A stretch of 64,000 bases of DNA. Source: Micromonospora sp. WMMD1128 (lineage in GTDB: Bacteria > Actinomycetota > Actinomycetes > Mycobacteriales > Micromonosporaceae). The stretch covers positions 5,110,001 through 5,174,000 of the forward strand of contig NZ_CP114902.1 of NCBI RefSeq assembly GCF_027497235.1. The letters run 5' to 3'. Shown here piece after piece: positions 1 to 8,758 of this stretch (position 1 is the stretch's first letter; every line of letters begins with the position of its first letter). The translations under genes were made by a program, and so were the position numbers. Under the pieces are notes generated by a model. That model worked only from the letters and a program-made list of their open reading frames with translations. It did no database searches and had not been told where the DNA came from.

Positions 1-167
1 TTCGCGGCGTTGGTGAACGCCTCCCGCCAGCGCTGGTCGCCGGCCGCGGCGCCGTCGAGCGTCGCCACGGTCACCGGCCGGTCCTGCCCGTCGAGTGCCG
101 CCCAGCCCCGGCCGACCTGGCACTCCCCGAGCACCTCGGTGAACCTGTACGGACCTTCCGGCTGCAT
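1..167 (-). CDS. Partial gene: N-terminus of a possible kinase-like protein
   Basis: Only the first 55 codons are present; the gene runs off the left edge. The ATG at 167-165 is preceded by a GGAGGAG ribosome site. The peptide starts MQPEGPYRFTEVLGECQVG and continues with GRGWAALDGQDRPVTVATL, a glycine-containing strand followed by a VTVATL strand. This recalls the N-lobe of protein kinase-like proteins of actinomycetes, but no catalytic residue falls inside the window, so the function is a guess. It lies downstream of the toxin and immunity genes in the same direction, 72 bp after the immunity gene, and could be co-transcribed with them. Confidence 0.5.
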   Translation of the reverse strand, partial: MQPEGPYRFTEVLGECQVGRGWAALDGQDRPVTVATLDGAAAGDQRWREAFTNAA

Positions 168-239
168 CCCCACTCCTCCGCTCGCCCGCCGTGCGGATAC
201 TACCGAGAGGACGCTCGCCGGCTGGTCCGCCCACGCTGC

Positions 240-716
240 TCATCCGCGCGGCGGCAGCCCGAGCGTTTCCGGGAATGTCGCCACCTGGTAAAGGTCGCGG
301 ACGTGCGCCTCCGCCGCCCGTAACGCCTCCGCGAGCGTCAGGCCCTCGGACGCTCGGCGGTGGAGGGTGTGCGAGCCGGCGGCGAAGGTCCCCATCGGCT
401 GGTCGAGGTGGGCCTCGATGACCGATGTGACATGGCACGCGGACGGGGTGAAGCCGAGGGTGAGACGGATGGAGATCTCGTTGCTCAGGAAGGGGTGCAG
501 CGAGATCGGCATCCGGATCGTCTTGCGGATGTCCGCCTGCTGCACCCCGTCCTGCTCGGTGCTGAGGATCAGGTGGGGGTAGAGACCACTGTCCGGCCCG
601 AAGTCGTAGTCGAGCGTGACGCCGGTCGCGAAGTCGCCCAACTCCCGGTCGCACCGGCCGAGCGACGCCACGACGTCGCTTGCGACCGCCTCGGGTGCCG
701 CGTCCCACTCGCGCAC
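240..716 (-). CDS. Candidate immunity protein for the upstream toxin
   Basis: This 158-residue, apparently cytoplasmic protein has no signal peptide or membrane segment. It begins at GTG 716, only 29 bp after the stop codon of the large toxin gene, on the same strand. I recognise no family. It is acidic in its first half (CDRELGDF, LDYDFGPDSG) and has a strand-rich middle. A small cytoplasmic gene directly after the toxin-domain end is the standard place for an immunity gene in polymorphic toxin systems, and that position is the whole basis of the call. No strong ribosome site precedes the GTG, so translation may be coupled to the toxin or may begin at the in-frame CTG at 725. Confidence 0.55.
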   Translation of the reverse strand: MREWDAAPEAVASDVVASLGRCDRELGDFATGVTLDYDFGPDSGLYPHLILSTEQDGVQQADIRKTIRMPISLHPFLSNEISIRLTLGFTPSACHVTSVIEAHLDQPMGTFAAGSHTLHRRASEGLTLAEALRAAEAHVRDLYQVATFPETLGLPPRG

Positions 717-745
717 GGAGCTCAGACCCCCACCGTGTCCTCTGC

Positions 746-3700
746 TTAGTACGCCTTGATGGTCTTCACCACCCAGGCGCCCTTGTGTCCCTGGTAGCCC
801 TTGTCGATCCGCTTGAGGACCAGCGTGACCGTGTACGCGTCCTTGGGTGTGGTCTCACCCTTCTTCGCGACCCGGCCCACAGGGTAACTGAACCGCTTGG
901 TGTATTCGATCTCCGCGCCGGACTGCGACTTCGCCGCCCACTTGTTGATCTTGTCGATGTTGTCGGCGACAACCGCGTCCACGGTCTGCTGGTAGGTGTC
1001 GCCGTTGAGGGTGGACGCCACACCCTTGGCCTTCGGGTCCGTGTCGGCACGCGTCGTGATCTCGGCGTCGGTCTTCCCCACGTGGTCCTTCGGGTGTGCG
1101 CCCGCGACCCCGTGATCGAGATCGATCTTGCCGCAGTTGTGGGCGAGCACCGAGACGTTGCCGGCGAAGACGTAGTAGGTGTGCAGGTCCGCGACGTTGA
1201 GGTTGTAGACGGTGGTCCGCTCGGTGCGGGTCTCGACCTTGTCGACCTCGACGTGGCGCCCGTCCGCGGTGAGCAGCGACTGCCCCTGCCTCAGCTCGCC
1301 GGCCTTGACCCAGGCGTTGGCGTCGGTGGTCCAGAACGGGTGGTTCCAGGTGGCCGTGAGCGTCTCGGTCGCGGTGCCCCGGTCGCCGTCGGTGTCGATG
1401 GTGACCTTCGCCAGCACCTTGGTGCCCGAGCCCTTGATGGTCTCGATCACCCGGCCGGTCGCCGAGACGCCGACGAGCGCGTTCGCCGAGCGGACCTCGT
1501 CGCCGACGCGCAGCCGCTCGATGGCCTTACGACTGCCGTCGGCGAGCAGCACCTTCGTGCCCGGCGTGAAACTGTTCGGCACGTTGTCGCACTTCTTGGC
1601 GAGTTCGTCGAACACCCGCCACGCGTCGCGGAACTTGTCCCCGAGCCGACCCATGTTGATCCCGGCCGGCACCCAACCGGCGATCGGGATCGCACTGAGA
1701 CCGGAGAGCACACCGCCCACCCAGTCACCCCGGGCGAAGGAGATGCCGGCGTCCACCCCGTCGCACGCCTCGCCGTACGCCGGCACCAGGCCGCACACCG
1801 CGAGAACGAGCTGCACGACGTCGAGGATCAGGTCCGGGTTGTCCTTGACGAACTCCTTGATGTCGTCGACCATCTCGCAGCCGGGCCCGGTGTTCAGCCC
1901 GGCGGTGGTGCACTTGCCCGGCCGGACGAGCGCGTCGGCGAAGTCGACGTAGACCTTCGCGCACTCCGCGGTGAGCTGGGACGGCTGCACCATGCAGCTC
2001 CAGGTCCGGTGCTGCTCCAGCGCCGTACCGTTGCCGTCCCAGGCGCTGCCCGGCGCGGTGTTCCGCTGGGCGGCCTCCCACTCCTTCAGCTTGGTGTTGT
2101 AGATCTGCTCCGCTTCCCGGGCCGCCTGGTTCGCGGCGGCGGCGTCGGCGCCGGCCTGCTTCGCCGCCTGCCGGGCGTCCCGGGCGGCCTGCGCGGCCCC
2201 CGCGGCGTCCTGGCGGGCCCGCTTCGCCGCCGCACCGGCCGTGGCGGCGGACTGGGCGGCCTGGTTGGCGCTGGCCTGGGCGGAGTTCGCGGCGTTACGC
2301 GCCGTGGTGGCGGACTGGGCCGCCTGGTCCGCGGAGTTCTTCGCCGCGACCGCCGAGGTGTTCGCGTCGTTCGCGTACTCCGCGGCCTTGTCCGCCGACG
2401 CCTTCGCCTGGTCGGCGTACGTCTTCGCCTCCGCCGCCTTACCCGCCGCCACCGCCGCGACCCGATTCGCCTCGGCCGCGTCCGACACCGCCGACTGGGC
2501 GTACCGCTGCGCCTCCGCGATCAACGTCTGCACCGCCGCCACGTGCGCGATCTGCTCCTGATCCCGCTGCGCGGCCTGGTAGCGGCCAGCCGTCAGGAAA
2601 TACGAGATGTACGACGGCGGCCCCGCCAGAGCCACCTGCCCGGCCGCCTTCACCTGCGGCCCACCGGCATCCATCGTCCGGTAGACCTCAAGCCGCTCAT
2701 CCGAGGTACGGGCCGAATACTGCCCCGAACGCAGGAACTCGTGCCGCTCCGCGGCCGTCCCCGCCAACGCCCGCTCCGCCGCCGCCGTCACCGTCGGCCC
2801 GGACGTCTCCAGAATCTTGTAGATCGCCAACCGATCGGCCGTCGACTTACCCGCATAGTTCCGCGTCCGCAGGAACGCCTGCACCGCCGCGTCGTCACCG
2901 GCCAACGCCGCCTGCGCCGCCGTCTTCTCGTTCCCGTCCGGCAACGTGTCGACCAGGTGCCACACCCGCGCCCGATCATCCTGACCCACCGCGACCCGAC
3001 GACCGTCGGTCAACCACGACCGCAGCTCCACCTCACCACCGGTCAACGCCTCCGACGCCGACGCCTTGGTGTGCTCGCCACCGCTGGTCAACAGGTTGAT
3101 CGCGGCGCGCCGGCCCCGGTCGAGCATGACCGCGGTGGTGGCACCCGACGCGGTCGCCTCGCTGAGCAGCTGACGGGTGGCCGGGTCGACCCGGTCCTCC
3201 TCCGCGGTGTCCCACAGCAACTTGCGGTTCCACGCCACCACGTCACCCACCGCGGCGTTCTTCGCCTGCTCGAACGCCTGCGCGTCCTGCGCCGCCAACA
3301 CACCCTGCTCGGTGGACTCCGCCAACCGCGCGTCATCCTCCTCACGCGCCAGCCGCTCCAACTCGACAGCCTTGTTCGCCGCCTCCACCGCCGTGTTCGC
3401 CGCCTGCACCGCAGCCGCCGCATGCTTCGCCGACTCCGCCGCCGCCTTCGCCGCGTCACCCGCCGCCGCAGCCGCCGCCTCCGCCGCATCCGCCGCCGCC
3501 TCCGCATGCGCCGCCGCCCGCCGCGCGAACTCGAACGCCTCATCCGACGCCTTCGCCGCCGCCACCGCCAACGCGTACGCCCGATCCGCCGCCCGCGACG
3601 CCGCCGCCGCCTGCGCCTGCGCCCGCGCCGCCGCATCCCGCGCCCGCTTCGCCTGCGCCTCGGAGACGCCGGCCTGCGCGCCCGCCTTCCGCGCTTCCGC

Positions 3701-4981
3701 CGCCGCCGCGTCCGCGTTGGCGCTCGCGCCCTTCGCCGCGGTGCTCGCCGACTTCGCCTGGGCCAGCGCACGGTCCCGCTGGGCCCGCACCTGATCCAGC
3801 TCGCGCGCCTTGCGGGCCGCGTCCCGGGCCTGCTGGGCGGCCTGCCGAGCCGCCGCGGCCTTGCCCGCGTCCGTCCGGGCGTCCGCCGCGGCCCGCTGCG
3901 CACGCGCGGCGGCCTGCGCGGTCAGGGAGGCGGCGGTGGTCGCCTTCCGGGCGGCGTCGGACGCCACCCGCGCCGCCCGCATGGCGGCGTTCGAGGCGCT
4001 CACCGCGTCCCGAGCGGCGTCGGCGGCACCGTCCGCCGCGTCGGCGGCCCGACCGGCGGCGGCCGACGCCTTGGCCGCGGCCCCGCCCGCCGCGGCGGTC
4101 TCGTCCGCCGCGATCTTGGCCTGCTTCTTGGCCTCCTCGGCCGCGTTCGCCGCCCGGTTCGATGCCTCCGTCGCGGCGAGCGACTCCCGGGCGGTGGTCT
4201 CGCTGGCCTGCTTCGCCTGCTCGGTCAGGCTGCGGATGGAAGCCAGTTCCTTGTCCCGCGCGCGAGCGACGAACTGGCCGGCGGTGATGAACTCCCGCAG
4301 GTCGTCGGCCGAGCCCTGGAGGGCCTGGGCGGCTGCCGTGTCGAGCACCGGACCGGAGTTGTTGGCCCCGCCGGTGAGCATCTGAGTCGCCGCCAGCCGG
4401 TCGTCCGCGACCGCCGCCGCGTCCCGCCCCTCGGCGAGGAACTCGGTGAGCTGCTCCGGGGTGCCGTCGAGCGCCTTCTGCGCGGCGGCCCGCATGGTCG
4501 GCCCGCCGGATTCGAGCAGGCGGTAGGCCCGTACCCGCTCGTCCGCGGCCCACGGCGCGCGCCAGCCCCCGTCGACGTACGCCTGGACGTCCGCCGGCGA
4601 TCCGGCCAGGGCCTGGAGTGCGCCGGCCCGCATCGCCGGACCGTCCATCGAGGCGAGCGACTCCGCCGCGGCACGCGCGTCGGCGGCCCACGCCTCGTCC
4701 ACCCCGCCCTCGAGAAACGTACGTATCGCGGCATCGTCGGCCAGCAGCATCTCGGCGGCGGCGCGCTTGACCGAGGGGGTGCCCTCGGTCACGTAGGTGA
4801 CGAGCACCTCCCGGGCCACCGCCGGGTCCCACGGATATTCCTCGTCCTCGGCGCTCGCCGGCGCCGCCTGAATGAACGATCCGACAAGCACCGCCGTCGT
4901 CGCGACGGCGACGCGTCGCACCCATCCGGGTGACAGTCGATGATTTTTGAAAAGCGCAGCCCGCATTGACTGTGCAGTCAC
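746..4981 (-). CDS. Secreted polymorphic toxin with ALF repeats, Hint domain and RNase A-like toxin
   Basis: The protein has 1411 residues. Residues 1-44 look like a long signal peptide ending ASA. Two blocks of ALF-type repeats (about 46-245 and 585-800; units such as ALAGTAAERHEFLRSGQY) alternate with very Ala-rich coiled coils (about 247-585 and 805-970). A hydrophobic pre-toxin region follows (about 1040-1130). The Hint domain (about 1136-1284) starts NSFTPGTKVLLADG and ends VLAHNC, with Ser in place of the usual Cys at the first position and an intact His-Asn-Cys end for self-cleavage. The last 127 residues (HVGKTDAEI, GVAST, VTLVLK, VVKTIKAY) resemble the bacterial RNase A-like toxin domain of CdiA-type proteins, so tRNA or other RNA cleavage is likely. 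GTG 4981 follows GGGGG; ATG 4966 is an alternative start. Confidence 0.8.
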   Translation of the reverse strand: MTAQSMRAALFKNHRLSPGWVRRVAVATTAVLVGSFIQAAPASAEDEEYPWDPAVAREVLVTYVTEGTPSVKRAAAEMLLADDAAIRTFLEGGVDEAWAADARAAAESLASMDGPAMRAGALQALAGSPADVQAYVDGGWRAPWAADERVRAYRLLESGGPTMRAAAQKALDGTPEQLTEFLAEGRDAAAVADDRLAATQMLTGGANNSGPVLDTAAAQALQGSADDLREFITAGQFVARARDKELASIRSLTEQAKQASETTARESLAATEASNRAANAAEEAKKQAKIAADETAAAGGAAAKASAAAGRAADAADGAADAARDAVSASNAAMRAARVASDAARKATTAASLTAQAAARAQRAAADARTDAGKAAAARQAAQQARDAARKARELDQVRAQRDRALAQAKSASTAAKGASANADAAAAEARKAGAQAGVSEAQAKRARDAAARAQAQAAAASRAADRAYALAVAAAKASDEAFEFARRAAAHAEAAADAAEAAAAAAGDAAKAAAESAKHAAAAVQAANTAVEAANKAVELERLAREEDDARLAESTEQGVLAAQDAQAFEQAKNAAVGDVVAWNRKLLWDTAEEDRVDPATRQLLSEATASGATTAVMLDRGRRAAINLLTSGGEHTKASASEALTGGEVELRSWLTDGRRVAVGQDDRARVWHLVDTLPDGNEKTAAQAALAGDDAAVQAFLRTRNYAGKSTADRLAIYKILETSGPTVTAAAERALAGTAAERHEFLRSGQYSARTSDERLEVYRTMDAGGPQVKAAGQVALAGPPSYISYFLTAGRYQAAQRDQEQIAHVAAVQTLIAEAQRYAQSAVSDAAEANRVAAVAAGKAAEAKTYADQAKASADKAAEYANDANTSAVAAKNSADQAAQSATTARNAANSAQASANQAAQSAATAGAAAKRARQDAAGAAQAARDARQAAKQAGADAAAANQAAREAEQIYNTKLKEWEAAQRNTAPGSAWDGNGTALEQHRTWSCMVQPSQLTAECAKVYVDFADALVRPGKCTTAGLNTGPGCEMVDDIKEFVKDNPDLILDVVQLVLAVCGLVPAYGEACDGVDAGISFARGDWVGGVLSGLSAIPIAGWVPAGINMGRLGDKFRDAWRVFDELAKKCDNVPNSFTPGTKVLLADGSRKAIERLRVGDEVRSANALVGVSATGRVIETIKGSGTKVLAKVTIDTDGDRGTATETLTATWNHPFWTTDANAWVKAGELRQGQSLLTADGRHVEVDKVETRTERTTVYNLNVADLHTYYVFAGNVSVLAHNCGKIDLDHGVAGAHPKDHVGKTDAEITTRADTDPKAKGVASTLNGDTYQQTVDAVVADNIDKINKWAAKSQSGAEIEYTKRFSYPVGRVAKKGETTPKDAYTVTLVLKRIDKGYQGHKGAWVVKTIKAY

Positions 4982-5016
4982 AGCAACCCCCGTGGAAGCG
5001 AGACAAGACAGCCGGA

Positions 5017-5045
5017 ATGCTATCGATCAGCAGCAGTGTCCACAA
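5017..5045 (-). promoter_or_regulatory. Toxin gene promoter
   Basis: On the minus strand, TTGTGG (5045-5040) and TAGCAT (5022-5017) are separated by 17 bases, followed by a 35-base leader to GTG 4981. The same layout (TTGTGC, 17 bases, TAGCGT, 34-base leader with almost the same sequence) recurs at 6102-6040 in front of the toxin-gene relict, which supports the reading. Confidence 0.6.
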
Positions 5046-5060
5046 GGCCCGGTCGGACGC

Positions 5061-5098
5061 AATGATGGGCCGCCACCAATTGGCGACGGCCCATCATT
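5061..5098 (-). terminator. Hairpin after the small secreted-protein gene
   Basis: A perfect 12-bp inverted repeat (AATGATGGGCCG at 5061-5072 against 5087-5098) encloses a loop centred on CCAATTGG. It lies just downstream of the minus-strand gene at 5112-5606 and just upstream of the toxin promoter, so it probably insulates the two genes. The T-run TTTTGT follows the hairpin only on the plus strand. Confidence 0.6.
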
Positions 5099-5111
5099 TT
5101 GTATCGCCCGG

Positions 5112-5606
5112 TCAGTTCACCCGAAGCTCGACCAGGATGGCCTGCGGCAGGTTACCGCCCTCGCCCGGGTCGATCGGCACCGGCCGGTTCGGCGGGATGG
5201 TGAACTTCTTGTCGCCGTCCGGCAGTTTCGCCGTCGCCTCGACGGTCTCGTTGCCGGCCCGGATCCCGAAGGTCCCCGGGATCTCCAGGGTGAGATAGCC
5301 GGATGCGCCCAGCACCTTGAAGCAGTGGTAGAACCCGGAGACGTCGGGGATCTGCTCCACCTGGATCTCACCCACGGCGCACGGCTGGTCGTCGTCGATC
5401 GGCCGGGTCGCCGTCCACATGATGTGGCCGTCGCCCCTGAACAGCTTGATCCCGTGGTCCGCCAGGATCTTGTCGGCGCCCGGGTAGTTGAAGTCCTCCT
5501 CAAGGGAGGGCGGGGTGTCCGCCGCCGCCGACATGGTTGCCGGAACAATCACCGCGGCACCGCCGGCGGCCACCGTCGCCGCCACAGCCCATCGCGCGAT
5601 TTTCAT
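5112..5606 (-). CDS. Small secreted protein of unknown function
   Basis: The protein has 164 residues. A signal peptide is evident (MKIAR, then an Ala/Val core, cleavage near MSAAADTPP). The mature part is strand-rich with two cysteines (QPCAVGE and YHCFKV) that could form a disulfide, and a closing Pro/Gly-rich segment. ATG 5606 has a GGAGT ribosome site ten bases upstream. I recognise no family. It sits between the toxin gene and its relict, in the same direction, and is closed by the hairpin at 5061-5098. It may belong to the toxin locus or may be an unrelated exported protein. Confidence 0.7.
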   Translation of the reverse strand: MKIARWAVAATVAAGGAAVIVPATMSAAADTPPSLEEDFNYPGADKILADHGIKLFRGDGHIMWTATRPIDDDQPCAVGEIQVEQIPDVSGFYHCFKVLGASGYLTLEIPGTFGIRAGNETVEATAKLPDGDKKFTIPPNRPVPIDPGEGGNLPQAILVELRVN

Positions 5607-5687
5607 TTACCACTCCAATCAGGTTTGGCGCAGGAAGAACACCCACGGGTGACTTTCACATGCGCTCAGGCATTCAGGAAAAACCGT

Positions 5688-5723
5688 CGAGAGAACCGTC
5701 ACCGACCTCTTGACGTTCTCTCG
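5688..5723 (-). terminator. Intrinsic-type terminator upstream of the secreted-protein gene
   Basis: CGAGAGAACCGTCA (5688-5701) pairs with TGACGTTCTCTCG (5711-5723), leaving one bulged base and a 9-base loop. Read on the minus strand it is followed closely by a run of five T. It would stop transcripts from the relict promoter at 6040-6102 before they reach the gene at 5606, or could act as a leader attenuator for that gene. Confidence 0.55.
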
Positions 5724-5799
5724 AAAAGACCCGTGCGACGAGGAAAGGTGGCCGCATTTCGACACCCTCGGTGCGGTGCCGGCCCCGGCCTGCCGCCGC

Positions 5800-6039
5800 T
5801 TACGCGGCCCGTCCCCCGGCGAGCGCTCGCGCCACGGCGGGGCGGTTGCCCGCCCCGATGCGCTCATCGGACGCCCACATGGCCTGCCGGCCATCGGTGC
5901 GGAATGCCTCAACCTGATCGGAAGACCCGGCGACCGCCTGGGCGAGAGGCCGTTGATCTGCCTGCCGCGCCTCGGAGAGTCGCCCGCCCTGGGTGGGACT
6001 CGATCTGACGTGGACAGCATGCATCGACCGTGTAGTCAC
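5800..6039 (-). pseudogene. Decayed paralog of the ALF-repeat toxin gene
   Basis: From GTG 6039 a 79-codon frame starts VTTRSMHAVH, matching the toxin start VTAQSMRAAL in register, but no hydrophobic signal core follows. It ends after one ALF-like unit (QVEAFRTDGRQAMWASDERI, then VARALAG). Its promoter and leader (6040-6102) are nearly the same as those of the toxin gene. I read this as the front end of a second toxin-type gene that lost its signal peptide and everything downstream. It could instead be a small surviving gene, since the frame stays open to a TAA. Confidence 0.65.
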
Positions 6040-6102
6040 GGCAACCCCCGTGGAAGCGAGACAAGACAGGTGCACGCTATAGACCCCTGTCACCCTGCAC
6101 AA
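6040..6102 (-). repeat. Duplicate of the toxin promoter and leader
   Basis: The segment 6037-6068 matches 4979-5010 closely: both contain GCAACCCCCGTGGAAGCGAG followed by ACAAGACAG. Upstream, TAGCGT (6079-6074) and TTGTGC (6102-6097) keep the 17-base spacing of the toxin promoter. The two copies are about 1.06 kb apart and in the same orientation. Confidence 0.75.
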
Positions 6103-6181
6103 GCGGTCAAAGGGTGCTCACTCCCCGTCCGGTCCGGGCGCGCCGCTCCCAGCAGGGAAAACAGTTCCGAAGCGACCGGCC

Positions 6182-6211
6182 TTGCCAGGTGAAAGTTTTC
6201 ATGCATAGAGT
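6182..6211 (+). promoter_or_regulatory. Leaderless promoter of the hut regulator with an internal operator
   Basis: TTGCCA (6182-6187) and TAGAGT (6206-6211) are spaced by 18 bases, and GTG 6218 follows after six bases, so the transcript should be leaderless. Between the boxes lies the inverted repeat TGAAAGTTTTCA (6190-6201; 5-bp arms, 2-base spacer). Its position suggests autoregulation by the RpiR-type protein encoded directly downstream. Confidence 0.6.
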
Positions 6212-6217
6212 CGTGCC

Positions 6218-7066
6218 GTGAATGAAAGCGGTGCCTCCAGCGCCGATCGCCTGCTCGACCTCTTCCACGGCGTCCGGCTCACCCCGACCCAGCGGCGCAT
6301 CGCGCACTGCCTGGTGCGGCACGCGGGCGCGGCGGCCTACCTGTCCGCGGCCGAGGTGGCCGAGCTGGCAGGCGTCAGCCAACCGTCGGTGACCCGGTTC
6401 GCCATGGCGCTCGGGCACGACGGCTACCCCGCGCTGCGCCGCCGGCTGCGGGAGCTGAACGCGCCAGGCGCCGCCCAGCCGGCCGCCGCCGGGAACGCGC
6501 TGCAACGGGCGGTGCACGCCGAGATGGACAACCTCGACCGGCTCGCCGCCCAGCTCGCCGACGCCGACCGGGTCGCCGAGGTGGGCAAGCTCCTCGCGGC
6601 CAGCCGCCCGCTGCCGGTGCTCGGGTTGCGCGCCGCCGCGCCGCTTGCCGCATACTTCGCGTACTTCGCCGCCAAGGTGCACCCGGACGTGCGGGTCCTC
6701 GACGACGGGGGCAGCCTGCTCGCCGACCGCCTCGACCAGGCCGTCGCGGCCGGCGCCACCGCGCTGCTCGCGTTCGTGCTGCCCCGCTACCCCCGGGAGA
6801 CGCTCGACGCGCTGCGCGAGGCCCGCGACGCCGGGCTGACGGTGGTGGCGATCACCGACTCCCCGGTCAGCCCGGCCACCGACCACGCCGAGGTGGTGCT
6901 GCCCGCCGCCGTCGGCACCGACCTCGTCTTCGACCTGCACACCGCCCCGATGACCCTGGCCATGGTGGTGCTCCAGGCGATCTGCGACGCCGCGCCGGCC
7001 GAGGCTCAGGTCCGGCTCGAGGCGTTCGAGTCGTCCGCCGCCCGCCGCCAGTTGTTCCTCGGCTGA
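6218..7066 (+). CDS. RpiR/MurR-type regulator of histidine utilisation
   Basis: The protein has 282 residues. An N-terminal HTH_6 domain (about 8-85; LTPTQRRIAHCLV, then AEVAELAGVSQPSVTRFAMA) is followed by a C-terminal SIS domain (about 110-270; VLGLRAAAPLAAYFAYFAAK, then LAFVLPRYPRETLDALREA) that should bind a small metabolite. It is the first gene of the hut operon, 12 bases before hutU, so it probably senses a histidine-pathway intermediate. That ligand is inference, because RpiR proteins usually bind sugar phosphates. The GTG start fits a leaderless transcript, and a TGAAA-N2-TTTCA palindrome in its promoter suggests autoregulation. Confidence 0.85.
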   Translation: MNESGASSADRLLDLFHGVRLTPTQRRIAHCLVRHAGAAAYLSAAEVAELAGVSQPSVTRFAMALGHDGYPALRRRLRELNAPGAAQPAAAGNALQRAVHAEMDNLDRLAAQLADADRVAEVGKLLAASRPLPVLGLRAAAPLAAYFAYFAAKVHPDVRVLDDGGSLLADRLDQAVAAGATALLAFVLPRYPRETLDALREARDAGLTVVAITDSPVSPATDHAEVVLPAAVGTDLVFDLHTAPMTLAMVVLQAICDAAPAEAQVRLEAFESSAARRQLFLG

Positions 7067-7078
7067 GAGGAGTACGAG

Positions 7079-8758
7079 ATGCACCAGCCCGTCCGCGCCG
7101 CCCGCGGCACCGTACGCACCGCGAAGGGGTGGCCGCAGGAGGCCGCCCTGCGGATGCTGATGAACAACCTCGACCCGGAGGTGGCCGAGCGCCCGGAGGA
7201 CCTGGTGGTCTACGGCGGCACCGGGAAGGCGGCCCGGGACTGGCCGTCCTACCACGCGCTGGTGCGGACGCTCACCGAGCTGCGCGACGACGAGACGATG
7301 CTCGTGCAGTCCGGCCGGCCGGTCGGGGTGATGCGGACCCACGAGTGGGCGCCGCGGGTGCTGCTTGCCAACTCCAACCTGGTCGGCGACTGGGCCACCT
7401 GGCCGGAGTTCCGCCGGCTCGAGTCGCTGGGCCTGACCATGTACGGGCAGATGACCGCCGGCTCCTGGATCTACATCGGCACCCAGGGCATCCTCCAGGG
7501 CACCTACGAGACGTTCGCCGCGGTCGCCGAAAAGCTCGCCGGCGCCCACGGCGACGGGCAGCAATCCAGCGGCGGCACGCTGGCCGGCACCCTCACCCTC
7601 ACCGCCGGGTGCGGCGGGATGGGCGGGGCGCAGCCCCTGGCGGTCACCATGAACGGCGGCGTCTGCCTGATCGTGGACGTGGATCGCTCCCGGCTGGAGC
7701 GGCGGGCGCACGACCGCTACCTGGACGAGATCGCTGACTCGCTCGACGACGCGGTCGCCCGCGCGCTGGCCGCGAAGCGGGACCGGCGGGCGCTCAGCGT
7801 GGGCGTGGTCGGCAACGCGGCCACCGTCTTCCCCGAGCTGCTGGCGCGCGGCGTCGAGATCGACATCGTGACCGACCAGACCAGCGCGCACGACCCGCTG
7901 TCGTACCTGCCGGAGGGGGTGGAACTCGCGGACGCGCGGGACTACGCGGCGGCCAAGCCGGCCGAGTTCACCGACCGGGCGCGGGCGTCGATGGCGAAGC
8001 ACGTGGCGGCGATGGTCGGTTTCCTCGACGCGGGCGCGGAGGTCTTCGACTACGGCAACTCGATCCGCGGCGAGGCGAAGCTCGGCGGGTACGAGCGGGC
8101 GTTCGACTTCCCCGGCTTCGTGCCGGCGTACATCCGGCCGCTGTTCTGCGCGGGCAAGGGGCCGTTCCGCTGGGCGGCGCTCTCCGGCGACCCGCGCGAC
8201 ATCGCCGCCACCGACCGGGCGATCCTCGACCTGTTCCCGGAGAACGAGTCACTCGCGCGGTGGATGCGGATGGCCGGCGAGCGGGTCGCGTTCCAGGGCC
8301 TGCCGGCGCGGATCTGCTGGCTCGGCTACGGCGAGCGGGACAAGGCTGGGGTGCGGTTCAACGAGATGGTCGCCTCGGGCGAGTTGAGCGCGCCGGTGGT
8401 GATCGGCCGGGACCACCTGGACTGCGGCAGCGTGGCCAGCCCCTACCGGGAGACCGAGGCGATGGCCGACGGCTCCGACGCGATCGCCGACTGGCCGCTG
8501 CTCAACGCGCTCGTCAACACCGCCAGCGGGGCGTCCTGGGTGTCCATCCACCACGGCGGCGGCGTGGGCATCGGCCGGTCCATCCACGCCGGTCAGGTCT
8601 GCGTGGCCGACGGATCCGCGCTGGCCGGGCAGAAGATCGAGCGGGTGCTCACCAACGACCCGGCGATGGGCGTGATCCGGCACGTCGACGCCGGCTACGA
8701 CGACGCCCGCGAGGTCGCGGCGCGCACCGGCGTGCACGTCCCCATGGCCGAGGCGTGA
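7079..8758 (+). CDS. hutU: Urocanate hydratase
   Basis: The 559-residue enzyme has the usual family length. It adds water to urocanate to give imidazolonepropionate, the second step of histidine breakdown. Visible family signatures are [16 protein letters not shown], the NAD-binding stretch [12 protein letters not shown] and the active-site region [18 protein letters not shown] 7079 has GAGGAG eight bases upstream. The stop TGA (8756-8758) overlaps the GTG of the next gene. The gene ends exactly where an interspersed GGGGCCCC repeat begins. Confidence 0.97.
   Translation: MHQPVRAARGTVRTAKGWPQEAALRMLMNNLDPEVAERPEDLVVYGGTGKAARDWPSYHALVRTLTELRDDETMLVQSGRPVGVMRTHEWAPRVLLANSNLVGDWATWPEFRRLESLGLTMYGQMTAGSWIYIGTQGILQGTYETFAAVAEKLAGAHGDGQQSSGGTLAGTLTLTAGCGGMGGAQPLAVTMNGGVCLIVDVDRSRLERRAHDRYLDEIADSLDDAVARALAAKRDRRALSVGVVGNAATVFPELLARGVEIDIVTDQTSAHDPLSYLPEGVELADARDYAAAKPAEFTDRARASMAKHVAAMVGFLDAGAEVFDYGNSIRGEAKLGGYERAFDFPGFVPAYIRPLFCAGKGPFRWAALSGDPRDIAATDRAILDLFPENESLARWMRMAGERVAFQGLPARICWLGYGERDKAGVRFNEMVASGELSAPVVIGRDHLDCGSVASPYRETEAMADGSDAIADWPLLNALVNTASGASWVSIHHGGGVGIGRSIHAGQVCVADGSALAGQKIERVLTNDPAMGVIRHVDAGYDDAREVAARTGVHVPMAEA

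Noticed and set aside
680..4933. A 1417-codon open frame on the plus strand opposite the toxin gene.
   Set aside because: It is Arg/Leu/Val-rich and mirrors the Ala-rich coiled-coil codons of the toxin on the other strand, with no recognisable domain. Long antisense frames are expected in such high-GC repetitive genes.
6107..8002. A 631-codon minus-strand frame across the hut regulator and hutU.
   Set aside because: It is a compositional shadow of two well-supported plus-strand genes and shows no domain.
8258..8754. Upstream extension of the amidohydrolase into hutU.
   Set aside because: It overlaps the conserved C-terminal part of hutU and has no similarity to M20 enzymes.
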